DNA of 21,646 nucleotides from CAZJYI01 sp964550025 (GCA_964550025.1 CAZJYI010000174.1:1-21646); one strand, 5' to 3'; positions 1-6,858 are shown, counted from the first letter of the stretch. Program-made: numbers and translations. Notes: a model not told the origin generated them from the letters alone.

Positions 1-55
1 TGAGTGTCAGCCAAACAGCGTTAACTTCTAACTTAAGGTCCGACCCCTGAAAACA
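1..55. repeat. 55-bp direct repeat, copy 1
   Basis: The first 55 bases recur without mismatch at 531-585. The repeat contains a segment running from CTTAAGG to CCCCTG whose last 18 nt occur inverted at 432-449. It may extend left of the window. The sequence resembles REP-type intergenic elements, but no transposase gene is visible here, so that class is only inference. Confidence 0.85.
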
Positions 56-176
56 GGGATGGCAACCTGTGATTCGCCGCGGATCTGATGTGAGAGAAGT
101 GCAGAAAAAGAAGCGGAAACGCCCGGTTGGCCGGCCGCCTTTGTTGGTGAAGGGCTGTCTCGTGACCGATGGCGGG

Positions 177-213
177 AATGGGACGGATGGGACGTATGGG
201 ACTTATGGGACGG
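177..213 (+). repeat. Nonamer array, left arm of 37-bp inverted repeat
   Basis: About four units of a degenerate 9-mer (ATGGGACGK, unit changing in its last two bases). The 37 bases are the exact reverse complement of 1294-1330, so two identical arrays in opposite orientation bracket the four-helix-bundle gene. A shorter version of the same array lies inside that gene at 963-984. Confidence 0.85.
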
Positions 214-281
214 ATGTGGAGAATGGGAGGGACGGTAGGGTGAACGATGGGTTCAAGGGGAATCAGGGCCCTGACAGTGGA

Positions 282-410
282 CGTTACTATCGCGTCACCA
301 ACCGGTGGAACGCATCTCCAGTCTCGTCCTTCACCTACATCAACGACGCGCTCGGCCGCCGCACGAACCGGCTTGACGACGGCAGCGTCCAGAACGCATT
401 CTCATACAAT
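282..410 (+). pseudogene. RHS/YD-repeat protein remnant
   Basis: The frame that opens at GTG 69 and stops at 533 encodes a segment with an RHS-type YD-repeat pattern: FTYINDALGRRT, then RLDDGS, then FSYN (residues about 72-114 of the 154-residue frame). The rest of the frame is not RHS-like. Upstream it has a basic stretch with an AT-hook-like RPVGRPP and the translated nonamer array. Downstream it runs through a 14-nt tandem duplication (414-441) and the inverted copy of the 55-bp repeat. RHS proteins normally exceed 1000 residues, so this looks like a fragment of one repeat captured between the two 55-bp repeats. No intact RHS gene or toxin domain is present. The open frame itself is probably accidental. 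Confidence 0.55.
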
Positions 411-431
411 GGGCTTCCAGGGGTCGGCTTC

Positions 432-449
432 CAGGGGTCGGACCTTAAG
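432..449 (-). repeat. Inverted 18-nt copy of the 55-bp repeat core
   Basis: The 18 bases are the reverse complement of the core of the 55-bp direct repeat (32-49 in copy 1). The sequence therefore occurs twice in direct and once in inverted orientation within 585 bases, as REP-like clusters often do. Confidence 0.7.
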
Positions 450-530
450 ATAAAAGATAACAGCCAAGGCAAGATCTCTCGATCAGATGGACCGCATGGT
501 GGCGGACGACAAGACAAGGGGCTGACTGAA

Positions 531-585
531 TGAGTGTCAGCCAAACAGCGTTAACTTCTAACTTAAGGTCCGACCCCTGAAAACA
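531..585. repeat. 55-bp direct repeat, copy 2
   Basis: Exact copy of 1-55, ending 17 bases before the ATG of the four-helix-bundle gene. It is followed by an extra 9-nt tandem duplication (CTGAAAACA). About 10 bases later comes a 21-nt stretch (596-616) that matches 233-253 at 20 of 21 positions, so the order repeat A / repeat B occurs twice and suggests a local segmental duplication. Confidence 0.85.
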
Positions 586-602
586 CTGAAAACAGCGGTA
601 GG

Positions 603-1274
603 ATGAACGATGGGTTTATTCCGAAGCACGGCGGGTTTGAGAACCTGCACAGCTACAAGAAGGCGCTGATCATCTTTCGGGCGACGTATTGGCTGGTGAA
701 GCGGTGGGTGCAGATGGGGTCGCGCACGCGCGACCAGATGGAGCAATCGGCGCGGTCGGGAAAGCAGAACATCGTGGAGGGCAGCCTGGCCTCGGCCACG
801 TCGAAGCGAACCGAGCTTCATCTGACCAACGTGGCCAAGGGCAGCCAGGGTGAACTGCTGGAGGACTACAAGGATTTCCTGCGGCTGCGGGGGCTGACGA
901 TATGGGACAAGAACGATCCGCGCACGATGGCGATTCGGGCGTTGGGGAGGGATGATGCGGCGTATGGGACGTATAGGACGTATGTTGAAAGTGACGACCC
1001 TGAAGTTGTGGGAAACGTCATGATCTGCCTCTGTACGCAGGAGTGCTATCTTCTCGATCAGCAGATCCGCCATCTGGAGCAGGAATTCCTGAAAGAGGGC
1101 GGCATTCGCGAGCGCATGACGCGCGCGCGTCGCGAAGCGCGCGGCGACGCGCCGCTCTGCCCCAACTGCGGCAAGCCAATGCGCCGCCGCACAGCCCGCC
1201 GCGGCCCCCGAGCGGGCAACCCGTTCTGGGGCTGCTCCAGCTACCCCGAATGCCGCGGCACAAGCCCCATCTGA
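603..1274 (+). CDS. Four-helix-bundle protein with C-terminal topoisomerase-type zinc ribbon
   Basis: The product has 223 residues. Residues about 8-165 match the four-helix-bundle family related to S23/rRNA intervening-sequence proteins (motifs RTRDQMEQSARSGKQNIVEG at 41-60 and SATSKRTELHLTNVAKGS at 64-81). Residues 185-220 form a C4 zinc ribbon of the type found at the C-terminus of topoisomerase I, with C186, C189, C211 and C217 and the FWGCSSYPEC signature. The family has no established enzymatic activity; a nucleic-acid-binding role is inferred from the zinc ribbon. Residues about 120-127 (YGTYRTY) are the translated nonamer repeat and probably a repeat expansion in a loop between helices. 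No strong Shine-Dalgarno precedes the ATG. The start is supported by family similarity just after it and lies inside a short duplicated segment. The whole gene sits between inverted nonamer arrays, as if it were part of a mobile or recombining unit. Confidence 0.85.
   Translation: MNDGFIPKHGGFENLHSYKKALIIFRATYWLVKRWVQMGSRTRDQMEQSARSGKQNIVEGSLASATSKRTELHLTNVAKGSQGELLEDYKDFLRLRGLTIWDKNDPRTMAIRALGRDDAAYGTYRTYVESDDPEVVGNVMICLCTQECYLLDQQIRHLEQEFLKEGGIRERMTRARREARGDAPLCPNCGKPMRRRTARRGPRAGNPFWGCSSYPECRGTSPI
963..984 (+). repeat. In-gene copy of the nonamer repeat
   Basis: Two and a third units of the same 9-mer (TATGGGACG, TATAGGACG, TATG) sit in frame in the four-helix-bundle gene. The 9-nt period keeps the frame open and adds Gly-Thr-Tyr-like triplets to the protein. 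Confidence 0.75.
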
Positions 1275-1293
1275 AACGCACCGGCCTCTCCCC

Positions 1294-1330
1294 CCGTCCC
1301 ATAAGTCCCATACGTCCCATCCGTCCCATT
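1294..1330 (-). repeat. Nonamer array, right arm of 37-bp inverted repeat
   Basis: Exact reverse complement of 177-213, starting 20 bases after the stop of the four-helix-bundle gene. The array is followed by a further half-unit (TTTCTCCCA). Confidence 0.85.
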
Positions 1331-1344
1331 TCTCCCAGCACCAC

Positions 1345-1373
1345 TTGCAGCCGCAACGACCCTGTAGTACAGT
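1345..1373 (+). promoter_or_regulatory. Possible sigma70-type promoter for the sulfatase gene
   Basis: TTGCAG at 1345-1350 and TACAGT at 1368-1373 are separated by 17 bases, 47 bases upstream of the sulfatase ATG. The match is only moderate (3/6 and 4/6), so this is a candidate. Confidence 0.3.
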
Positions 1374-1420
1374 GACCCTACGTTCTCCCCGTCGAACAGC
1401 AACAAACGAAGGACCGGCAA

Positions 1421-2983
1421 ATGGACCTCAGAAGACACGCCATCGCCCTCGCGCTCGCCGTCGTCCTCTCCTGCCGCATCGCCCCTGCCGCCGAGAGACC
1501 GGACGTTGTATTGATCATGGCTGACGATCTCGGGTTTGCCGACTTGGGATGCTACGGCGGAGAGATCGAAACGCCGCACCTCGACAGCCTGGCGGAAGGC
1601 GGGCTGCGGTTCAGCCAGTTCTACAACACGGCCAAGTGCCACTCTTCGCGCGTGTGCCTGCTGACGGGGCTCTACTGTTTCCAGGCTGGCAACAGTTCAC
1701 TCCAGAAGGGCGTCACGATTGCCCAGGTGCTGGGGGGTGCCGGGTACTTCACCGCCATGACGGGAAAGTGGCATCTCAAGGACCAGCCCACCGATTGGGG
1801 CTTTGAACGCTATTTCGGCCATCTCAGCGGCTGCTGCAACTTCTTCACGGGCGACAACACGTTTCGCCTGAACGGCGAACCGTTCAACGAGTTTGGGGAG
1901 GATTTCTACACCACCGACGCCAATACCGACTACGCGATCCGGTTCCTCGACGAAGCGGCGAAGACAGAGAGACCGTTCTTTCTCTACGTCGCCTACAACG
2001 CCCCGCACTACCCGCTGCACGCGCCCGAGAAAGACGTCATGAAGTATCGTGGGAAGTACCGGCTGGGGTGGGATGCGCTTCGCAAGCAGCGCTATGCCCG
2101 TCAGCGCGAGATGGGGCTGGTGAAGGAGAGCTGGAAGCTCAGTCCGCGTCCTGACGGCGTGTCGGCCTGGGACGAGCTCAGCGCGGAGCAGAAGGACTGG
2201 GAGGACTTTCGCATGGCGGCCTATGCCGGCATGGTCGACCGCCTCGATCAGAACATCGGGCGGCTCGTGGCGCACCTGAAGAAGCTGAAGCGCTTTGAGA
2301 ATACGCTGATCCTGTTCTGCTCCGACAATGGGGCCTGTCCCTTCGAGCGGACACGGGGGCGCGAGTTCAAGCCATGGGATGCGCGTTCGTACTGGACTTA
2401 CGATCGCGGGTGGGCGCACGCCGGCAACACGCCGTTTCGCTGGTACAAGCAGAATCAGCATGAAGGCGGCATTTCTTCACCGCTGGTTGTGCATTGGCCG
2501 GAGGGTCTGAAGGCCGCGTCCGGCGCCATCACGCACCAGCCCGGACACTTGATCGACATCATGGCCACCCTGGCGGAGCTGGGCGGGGCCGAGTACCCTT
2601 CCTCGTTTGACGGGCGGCAGATCACGCCGCTCCAGGGAAAGTCGCTGGTACCCGTGCTTGCGGGCAAGGAGCGTGAGGGGCACGCGTACCTGTATTTCCA
2701 GTTCTCCAACAACCGGGCGGTGCGGCGGGAGCCGTGGAAGCTTGTTTCGGCCAGGGGCGGGCCGTGGGAATTGTACAATGTTCAGGAAGACCGCTGCGAG
2801 TTGCAGAACAGGGCCGCGGTCAAGCCCGAGCTGACCGCGGAACTGAAGGCGCTCTGGCACGAGGTGGCCGAAAAGGTCGACGGGGCTCCCGAGAAGATGC
2901 GCAAGCCGGTCGGCGCGAAGGTCGGGGCCTGGGCACGACCCGGGGGCGGTGGGGGAAAGCGCAAGAAGCAGAAGGGGAAGTGA
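1421..2983 (+). CDS. Secreted sulfatase (formylglycine-dependent, arylsulfatase family)
   Basis: The product has 520 residues. An N-terminal signal peptide (positive MDLRRH, then a hydrophobic run ending near APAA, residues 21-24) predicts export. The mature domain has the sulfatase metal site DD at 35-36, the modification site at C73 in CHSSR with LLTG following, GKWHL at 115-119, and the second metal site SDNG at 301-304. C73 should be converted to formylglycine, which attacks sulfate esters. The core C-x-[PSA]-S-R has Ser rather than the commoner Pro at the third position. The C-terminus is a lysine/arginine-rich tail of about 15 residues. A GAAGGA Shine-Dalgarno at 1408-1413 supports the ATG. 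Such enzymes usually remove sulfate from algal or host glycans; the substrate cannot be read from the sequence, and no maturation enzyme or glycosidase is nearby. Confidence 0.93.
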   Translation: MDLRRHAIALALAVVLSCRIAPAAERPDVVLIMADDLGFADLGCYGGEIETPHLDSLAEGGLRFSQFYNTAKCHSSRVCLLTGLYCFQAGNSSLQKGVTIAQVLGGAGYFTAMTGKWHLKDQPTDWGFERYFGHLSGCCNFFTGDNTFRLNGEPFNEFGEDFYTTDANTDYAIRFLDEAAKTERPFFLYVAYNAPHYPLHAPEKDVMKYRGKYRLGWDALRKQRYARQREMGLVKESWKLSPRPDGVSAWDELSAEQKDWEDFRMAAYAGMVDRLDQNIGRLVAHLKKLKRFENTLILFCSDNGACPFERTRGREFKPWDARSYWTYDRGWAHAGNTPFRWYKQNQHEGGISSPLVVHWPEGLKAASGAITHQPGHLIDIMATLAELGGAEYPSSFDGRQITPLQGKSLVPVLAGKEREGHAYLYFQFSNNRAVRREPWKLVSARGGPWELYNVQEDRCELQNRAAVKPELTAELKALWHEVAEKVDGAPEKMRKPVGAKVGAWARPGGGGGKRKKQKGK

Positions 2984-3031
2984 GCGCCGGGCGGTATGGC
3001 TTTTGAATGGGACGCGGTCTTGGTGGGGCTG

Positions 3032-3067
3032 AATGTCCAACACCCAATGCTAATGTCCAACGTCCAG
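3032..3067 (+). repeat. Short degenerate heptamer array (AATGTCC-like)
   Basis: Five units of about 7 nt (AATGTCC, AACACCC, AATGCT, AATGTCC, AACGTCC) lie between the sulfatase gene and the next operon. One unit is 6 nt. The period matches the heptamer arrays near 13718 and 20348, although the unit sequence differs. Confidence 0.55.
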
Positions 3068-3096
3068 GTGACAATCAACAGGGATGGAGGAGCAAG

Positions 3097-3561
3097 ATGA
3101 CGAGTGCGGCGGACGTCAGCCGGATGTGCGAACTTCTGGGAATACCGGAAGCGCCCATGGTGAAGCGGGGCGTGCGGGAGACGCTGGACTTTTTCGACAA
3201 GATCCTTCGAGCCAATCCGTTTGACTGGGTGGACTACTTCAAGGCGATTGATTTTCACGACCACGTCTCCCGCCAGACGCTGAAGGAGGGAACGAAGCTG
3301 TCGCGGCACCGCAGCACGGGCAGCGCCCGTGTGAAGCCGTTTGTTTACTTCACAAAGCCGGGCACCTCCCAGTATACAACGGGCACGAGTTTCGAGGAAT
3401 CCAAGTACGAGGAGTTCGAGGTCAGGTCACCCGTGGAGGCACTGGTGTCGAGGGCGTCCGGCATCAAGTTCGGTCGCCGGGACCGGGTGGTACGAGCCGG
3501 CGGCGGGGTGCAGTTCATACTGAGGGCGGATGCGATACGCTGCCTGGAGCAGATATGGTGA
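3097..3561 (+). CDS. Unknown 154-aa protein, first gene of the ptb-buk operon
   Basis: I do not recognise a named family with certainty. The start at ATG 3097 follows a GGAGGAG Shine-Dalgarno (3086-3092). The protein is soluble, with no signal peptide or membrane segment. Residues 1-60 look helical. Residues 66-140 contain TKLSRHRST (67-74), YFTKPGTSQYTTG (84-96), YEEFEVRSPVEALVSRAS (104-121) and GGGVQFIL (135-142). This order (an Arg strand, a [FY]-T-x-P-G-T segment, a Gly-Gly-Gly-x-Gln-[FY] strand) is reminiscent of TNT-type NAD glycohydrolases and other ADP-ribosyltransferase-fold domains, where an Arg and a Gln act at the NAD site. This is by-eye inference and may be wrong. The stop codon overlaps the next gene by 7 nt, so its synthesis is coupled to the Ptb-Buk fusion and a role with that enzyme is likely. 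Confidence 0.75.
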   Translation: MTSAADVSRMCELLGIPEAPMVKRGVRETLDFFDKILRANPFDWVDYFKAIDFHDHVSRQTLKEGTKLSRHRSTGSARVKPFVYFTKPGTSQYTTGTSFEESKYEEFEVRSPVEALVSRASGIKFGRRDRVVRAGGGVQFILRADAIRCLEQIW

Positions 3562-5654
3562 ACAGAGGGTTGGTGGAACGGGTTTCTGATCTGGTGGGCG
3601 TGGCGGGCGCCATGCCGCCCAAGACGGTGATCATACCGGGGGGGCACCGCCGGGAGGACCTCCTCCTGGTGGAGTCCGCGCGGGACCACGGGATCGTGGC
3701 CAAATGCCTGCTCGTAGGCAACGCCGAGCGCATCCGTCGCGCCACGGATCACGTTGGCATCGAGGTGCCGGACAAGAACATCATCGGCACGGAGAGTGCC
3801 GAGGAGACGGCGGCCAGAACGGTGAAGCTTGTGCAGCAGGGCGCTGCTGACATTATCCTCAAAGGCGACATTTCTACGCCCATTCTGAACCGCGCGATGC
3901 TCAAACTGCGTGTCAAGAACACCATGGGGCTTGTCACCATGTTCGACGCGGCCCCGATTGCGGGCGACCGCCCCATGTTCATCACTGATCCCGGTGTCAC
4001 CACGGAGTGCACTTTTGGACGTTTGATTGACTTGGTAGAGAATGCCGCGGACGTGGCGCGCAATGTTGCCGGACTGGCGCGCCCGCGCGTGGCGCTTCTG
4101 TCGGCCAACGAGAAGATCATCCCGTCGCTCAAATCGACATTGGTGGCCGACCGGCTCGCGCAGCGTGAATGGCAGGACATGATCGTGTACGGGCCGTTGT
4201 CGTTCGACCTGGCCACGGACGCGGAGTCGGTGTCGAGCAAGGGCATTCCCAAGAGCGGGCCTGCCCGTGCTGTTGCGGGGAAAGCGGACGTTCTCGTGTG
4301 CCCCGGGATCGACACGGCCAACGCGGTTTACAAGGTGATCATGGCGATGGTCAAGCACGGCGAGGCCTCGATGGCCGGGGTGACTGTCGGTGTCCAGGTT
4401 CCGTACGTAATCCTCTCTCGCGCCGACCCCCTGGAGACGCGCCTCGACTCGATCGCGCTGTGCTGCGTCTATTCAGAACGTACGCGCAAGCGGCGAACAG
4501 GACGGCCTGTGGTTGCCAAACCGCGCAAGACCTACGACGTTCTTGCGCTGAACCCGGGTTCTACATCGACGAAGATGGCGCTGTTCCGTGGCGGCGAATG
4601 CCTGTACGAGCAGGAACTGGCCGACGATCCCGGAGGACTGCCGGGGCAGGATTCGGAGGCGGAAGTTGAGCGGCGCTGTGCGTTGGTCAGCGCCTTTCTC
4701 CGCGGCAAGCGGGTCAAGCGGATTGATGCCGTCGTGGGGCGCGGCGGCTTTCTGAAGCGTCCCCCGCGCAAGCTTGCCGGCGGCACCTACGTGGTTGCGG
4801 AGCGCAAGGGGCGCGGGATCAGCCTCGAGCAGGACATCGTTGACGGCGTCGCGCTGCACGCGGAGATGGATCACGCCTCGAATCTCGGTATCCCGATGGC
4901 GGCGCGATTTGCGGAGGAGTTCGGTGTGCCTGCGTATGCGGTCGATCCGGTGGTCGTGGACGAGTTCTGTGCGGAGGCCGAGCTTTCGGGATATGCGCCA
5001 ATCACGCGCAAAAGCACGTCTCATGCGCTGAGCGTGCGAGCGGCGTTGCACCGGTTTGCGGACGACAGCGGCCGGGAGGCGAAGGACATCAACATTGTCG
5101 TCGGGCACCTGGGCGGCGGCATCACCGTGGCGGCGGTTCGCGGGGGGCGCATGGTCGACAACTCGATCGCGTTGCTTGGCGAGGGGCCGTTTACGCCGCA
5201 GCGCACAGGCACGCTGCCATTGAAGGAGCTCATCGATCTCTGCTATGACGGGGGCTACACAAAGGACGAACTGATTGTGGAACTGACGAAGCGGGGCGGG
5301 CTTGTTTCCTACCTTGGCGATCACCGTGTCGAGCGGCTGCAGTCCGCGGCGGAGGCCGGCAATCGCAAGGTGCGGCGTGTGCTTGACGCCATGGCCTACC
5401 AGATCGCCAAGGAGATCGGCGCGATGTCGGTTGCCGTGGGTCTTGGGCTCGAAGCGATCGTGTTGACGGGCGGCCTTGTGCGGTCGAAGTACGTGCTGCG
5501 GGCGATCCGCAAACGCGTGGCGACTCTCGCGCCTGTCATCGTCTATCGGGAATCGCTGGAGATGGCAGCCATGGTCCAGGGAGTGCTGCGCGTTCTCAAG
5601 GGTGAAGAAGAGCCGAAGCGCTACACGCTGCGGCGGAGGAGACGGAAGACTTGA
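3555..5654 (+). CDS. ptb-buk: Fused phosphate butyryltransferase - butyrate kinase
   Basis: A single uninterrupted frame of 699 residues carries two enzymes that are normally separate. Residues about 1-305 are a phosphate acetyl/butyryltransferase domain (VNRGLVERV start, ILKGDISTP at 101-109, ITDPGVT at 143-149, GPLSFDLA at 213-220, AGKADVLVCP at 241-250). Residues about 306-325 form a basic linker. Residues 326-690 are a butyrate kinase of the acetate kinase/ASKHA class (phosphate-1 loop NPGSTSTK at 333-340, DPVVVDEF at 464-471, GHLGGGI at 517-523, GEGPF at 542-546, LTGG at 637-640). Together they would convert an acyl-CoA via the acyl phosphate to the free acid plus ATP, or the reverse. 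Butyryl or branched-chain acyl-CoA are typical Ptb/Buk substrates; which one applies here is unknown. The ATG overlaps the preceding stop by 7 nt and the next gene overlaps by 4 nt, so the three genes form one translational unit. Confidence 0.93.
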   Translation: MVNRGLVERVSDLVGVAGAMPPKTVIIPGGHRREDLLLVESARDHGIVAKCLLVGNAERIRRATDHVGIEVPDKNIIGTESAEETAARTVKLVQQGAADIILKGDISTPILNRAMLKLRVKNTMGLVTMFDAAPIAGDRPMFITDPGVTTECTFGRLIDLVENAADVARNVAGLARPRVALLSANEKIIPSLKSTLVADRLAQREWQDMIVYGPLSFDLATDAESVSSKGIPKSGPARAVAGKADVLVCPGIDTANAVYKVIMAMVKHGEASMAGVTVGVQVPYVILSRADPLETRLDSIALCCVYSERTRKRRTGRPVVAKPRKTYDVLALNPGSTSTKMALFRGGECLYEQELADDPGGLPGQDSEAEVERRCALVSAFLRGKRVKRIDAVVGRGGFLKRPPRKLAGGTYVVAERKGRGISLEQDIVDGVALHAEMDHASNLGIPMAARFAEEFGVPAYAVDPVVVDEFCAEAELSGYAPITRKSTSHALSVRAALHRFADDSGREAKDINIVVGHLGGGITVAAVRGGRMVDNSIALLGEGPFTPQRTGTLPLKELIDLCYDGGYTKDELIVELTKRGGLVSYLGDHRVERLQSAAEAGNRKVRRVLDAMAYQIAKEIGAMSVAVGLGLEAIVLTGGLVRSKYVLRAIRKRVATLAPVIVYRESLEMAAMVQGVLRVLKGEEEPKRYTLRRRRRKT

Positions 5655-6130
5655 AGACACAACAGCACTGGTTCTTTAGGATCTGGGTCAGGGATCGGGC
5701 GGGCGCCCTGACAAGTATCGCATCGGCATTCTCGAATCGTGGCATTTCGATCGAGTCGGTGGTCGGTCATGGCGCCGACCCGACATCGGGGTGCGACGGC
5801 ACGGTGCTGGTGGCATTCACGTGCGACAAGAGAGAGAAGGACGCGATGATGCGGGTGATCGACCGCCTGTCCAAAGTGGATAAAGTGGAGGAACATCCGT
5901 ACCTGGGGGACTACCTGCGAAAGACCGCGGTGGTGAAAACGAGCCGAGCCCTGGGACCGCGCGACCTTGCCACGGACACGAAGTTCCTCACCTTCGAGTT
6001 GATGCACAGCGACTCAACGGGGTGGACGTACTTCCTAGGCGGTCCCCCCAACGAACTGGACCCGATCCTGCACCAGCTCAAAGAGCGCCGCGTGCTGCTC
6101 GACCAGGTGTACTCGATTACGGCGTTGTGA
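5651..6130 (+). CDS. ACT-domain protein
   Basis: The product has 159 residues and starts at a TTG that overlaps the ptb-buk stop (TTGA), 10 bases after a GGAGGA sequence; no better start fits. Residues 6-80 match an ACT regulatory domain (FFRIWVRDRAGALTSIASAF, then GISIESVVGHG), the version seen at the C-terminus of homoserine dehydrogenase and in stand-alone regulators. The remaining 80 residues (TKFLTFELMHSDSTGWTYF) could be a diverged second ACT-like domain. ACT domains usually bind amino acids and control a metabolic enzyme. Its coupling to the Ptb-Buk fusion suggests it senses an amino acid, perhaps a branched-chain one, and modulates or reports on that enzyme; this is inference. It could also be a regulator of an enzyme encoded elsewhere. 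Confidence 0.85.
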   Translation: MKTQQHWFFRIWVRDRAGALTSIASAFSNRGISIESVVGHGADPTSGCDGTVLVAFTCDKREKDAMMRVIDRLSKVDKVEEHPYLGDYLRKTAVVKTSRALGPRDLATDTKFLTFELMHSDSTGWTYFLGGPPNELDPILHQLKERRVLLDQVYSITAL

Positions 6131-6210
6131 CTCGCGCCCTGCGCAGCCAACGCCGCGGGAGGATGCGGCGGCCAAAGGCAAAGTGTGCTGACAGGCCGCG
6201 CAACAAACGA

Positions 6211-6240
6211 GTGACACAGAGGGCGGCGGTCTGCTATGAT
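6211..6240 (+). promoter_or_regulatory. Promoter with extended -10 for the retropepsin-like gene
   Basis: GTGACA at 6211-6216 (5/6 of TTGACA), an 18-base spacer, and TATGAT at 6235-6240 (5/6 of TATAAT) preceded by TGC, giving an extended -10. The start codon follows 25 bases later with a near-perfect Shine-Dalgarno (AGGAGGTGA, 6254-6262). Confidence 0.65.
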
Positions 6241-6265
6241 CTGGTGTGCGACCAGGAGGTGAATC

Positions 6266-6670
6266 ATGGGTGTGTTCAGTGTGCCGGTTGAGCTGAAGAA
6301 CTGGCAGAATCAGTTCCTGCCGGAAGACCAGAGGGGGGAAGACATTCAGTGTGACGCCCTGGTTGACACGGGTGCGGCGGAACTGGCTCTCCCGACGGAC
6401 ATGGTCGAGCGTCTGAGACTGAAACAGACCGGGGAAGTCCAGGTTTACACGGCCGATGGAGGAGAGCACACCTACCGTGTGTTCGGTATTGTCGAGCTCG
6501 GTGTTCAAGGTCGCACATGCCAGGTCCGGGCGATTGAGCTGCCGCACGACGCCGAGCCGTTGCTTGGCGCCGTTCCTCTTGAGGAAATGGACTGGCATAT
6601 CTCCCCGCAGCAGAAGAAGCTCGTGCCAAATCCCAGGTCCCCGGAAAAGCCGCTTCTTCCGCTCTGCTGA
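6266..6670 (+). CDS. Retropepsin-like (clan AA) aspartic protease-fold protein
   Basis: The product has 134 residues, the size of one retropepsin-type half-domain, which would act as a dimer. The active-site pattern LVDTGA (32-37, with D34 the predicted catalytic Asp) is followed by ELALP, and LLGAVPLEEMDW (98-109) matches the ILG-x-x-x-L[ED]-x-[ML] strand found in this family. No signal peptide is seen, so it is probably cytoplasmic. The ATG has an AGGAGGTGA Shine-Dalgarno five bases away and a strong promoter candidate, so it is transcribed alone. Bacterial single-domain members are widespread but mostly without known substrates. The gene converges with the biotin operon. The C-terminus is Pro-rich. 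Confidence 0.85.
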   Translation: MGVFSVPVELKNWQNQFLPEDQRGEDIQCDALVDTGAAELALPTDMVERLRLKQTGEVQVYTADGGEHTYRVFGIVELGVQGRTCQVRAIELPHDAEPLLGAVPLEEMDWHISPQQKKLVPNPRSPEKPLLPLC

Positions 6671-6766
6671 CTGAGATCACGGTGCCGCATCCGGACGGGC
6701 GGAGTCCTCCCCCCACAACCTTGTTCTACCATCCACAAGTAGGGCTGAATGGCGGAGATCGCCCCT

Positions 6767-6858
6767 CCTTGTCTCTACCCTCGTCTTTACCTTTGTCTTT
6801 GTCCTCGTCTTCCCCCTGTGCAGATCAGGGTAAAGACAACGGCAAAGACGAAGGGCGG
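6767..6858. repeat. Paired hexamer arrays in convergent intergenic region
   Basis: A pyrimidine-rich hexamer array (units such as CCTCGT, CTTTAC, CTTTGT, 6767-6814) is followed by a purine-rich array of about five units (GTAAAG, ACAACG, GCAAAG, ACGAAG, 6830-6858) that is its imperfect reverse complement. Bases 6781-6800 and 6832-6851 pair at 18 of 20 positions around a 31-base loop. The structure lies between the ends of two convergent genes and could act as a bidirectional transcript end, although no U-run follows either arm. Confidence 0.6.

Noticed and set aside
177..213. Collagen-like or designed repeat protein from the nonamer array
   Set aside because: The array is mostly intergenic, appears in both orientations, and the frame over it lacks a credible start or family.
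4473..5660. 395-codon minus-strand frame opposite the Buk domain
   Set aside because: The plus strand encodes conserved kinase motifs throughout, so this is an antisense shadow.
6151..6170. CGCCGC/GCGGCG hairpin after the ACT gene as intrinsic terminator
   Set aside because: It is a 6-bp stem followed by GCCAAA with no T-run. It may still slow transcription, but I cannot support a terminator.
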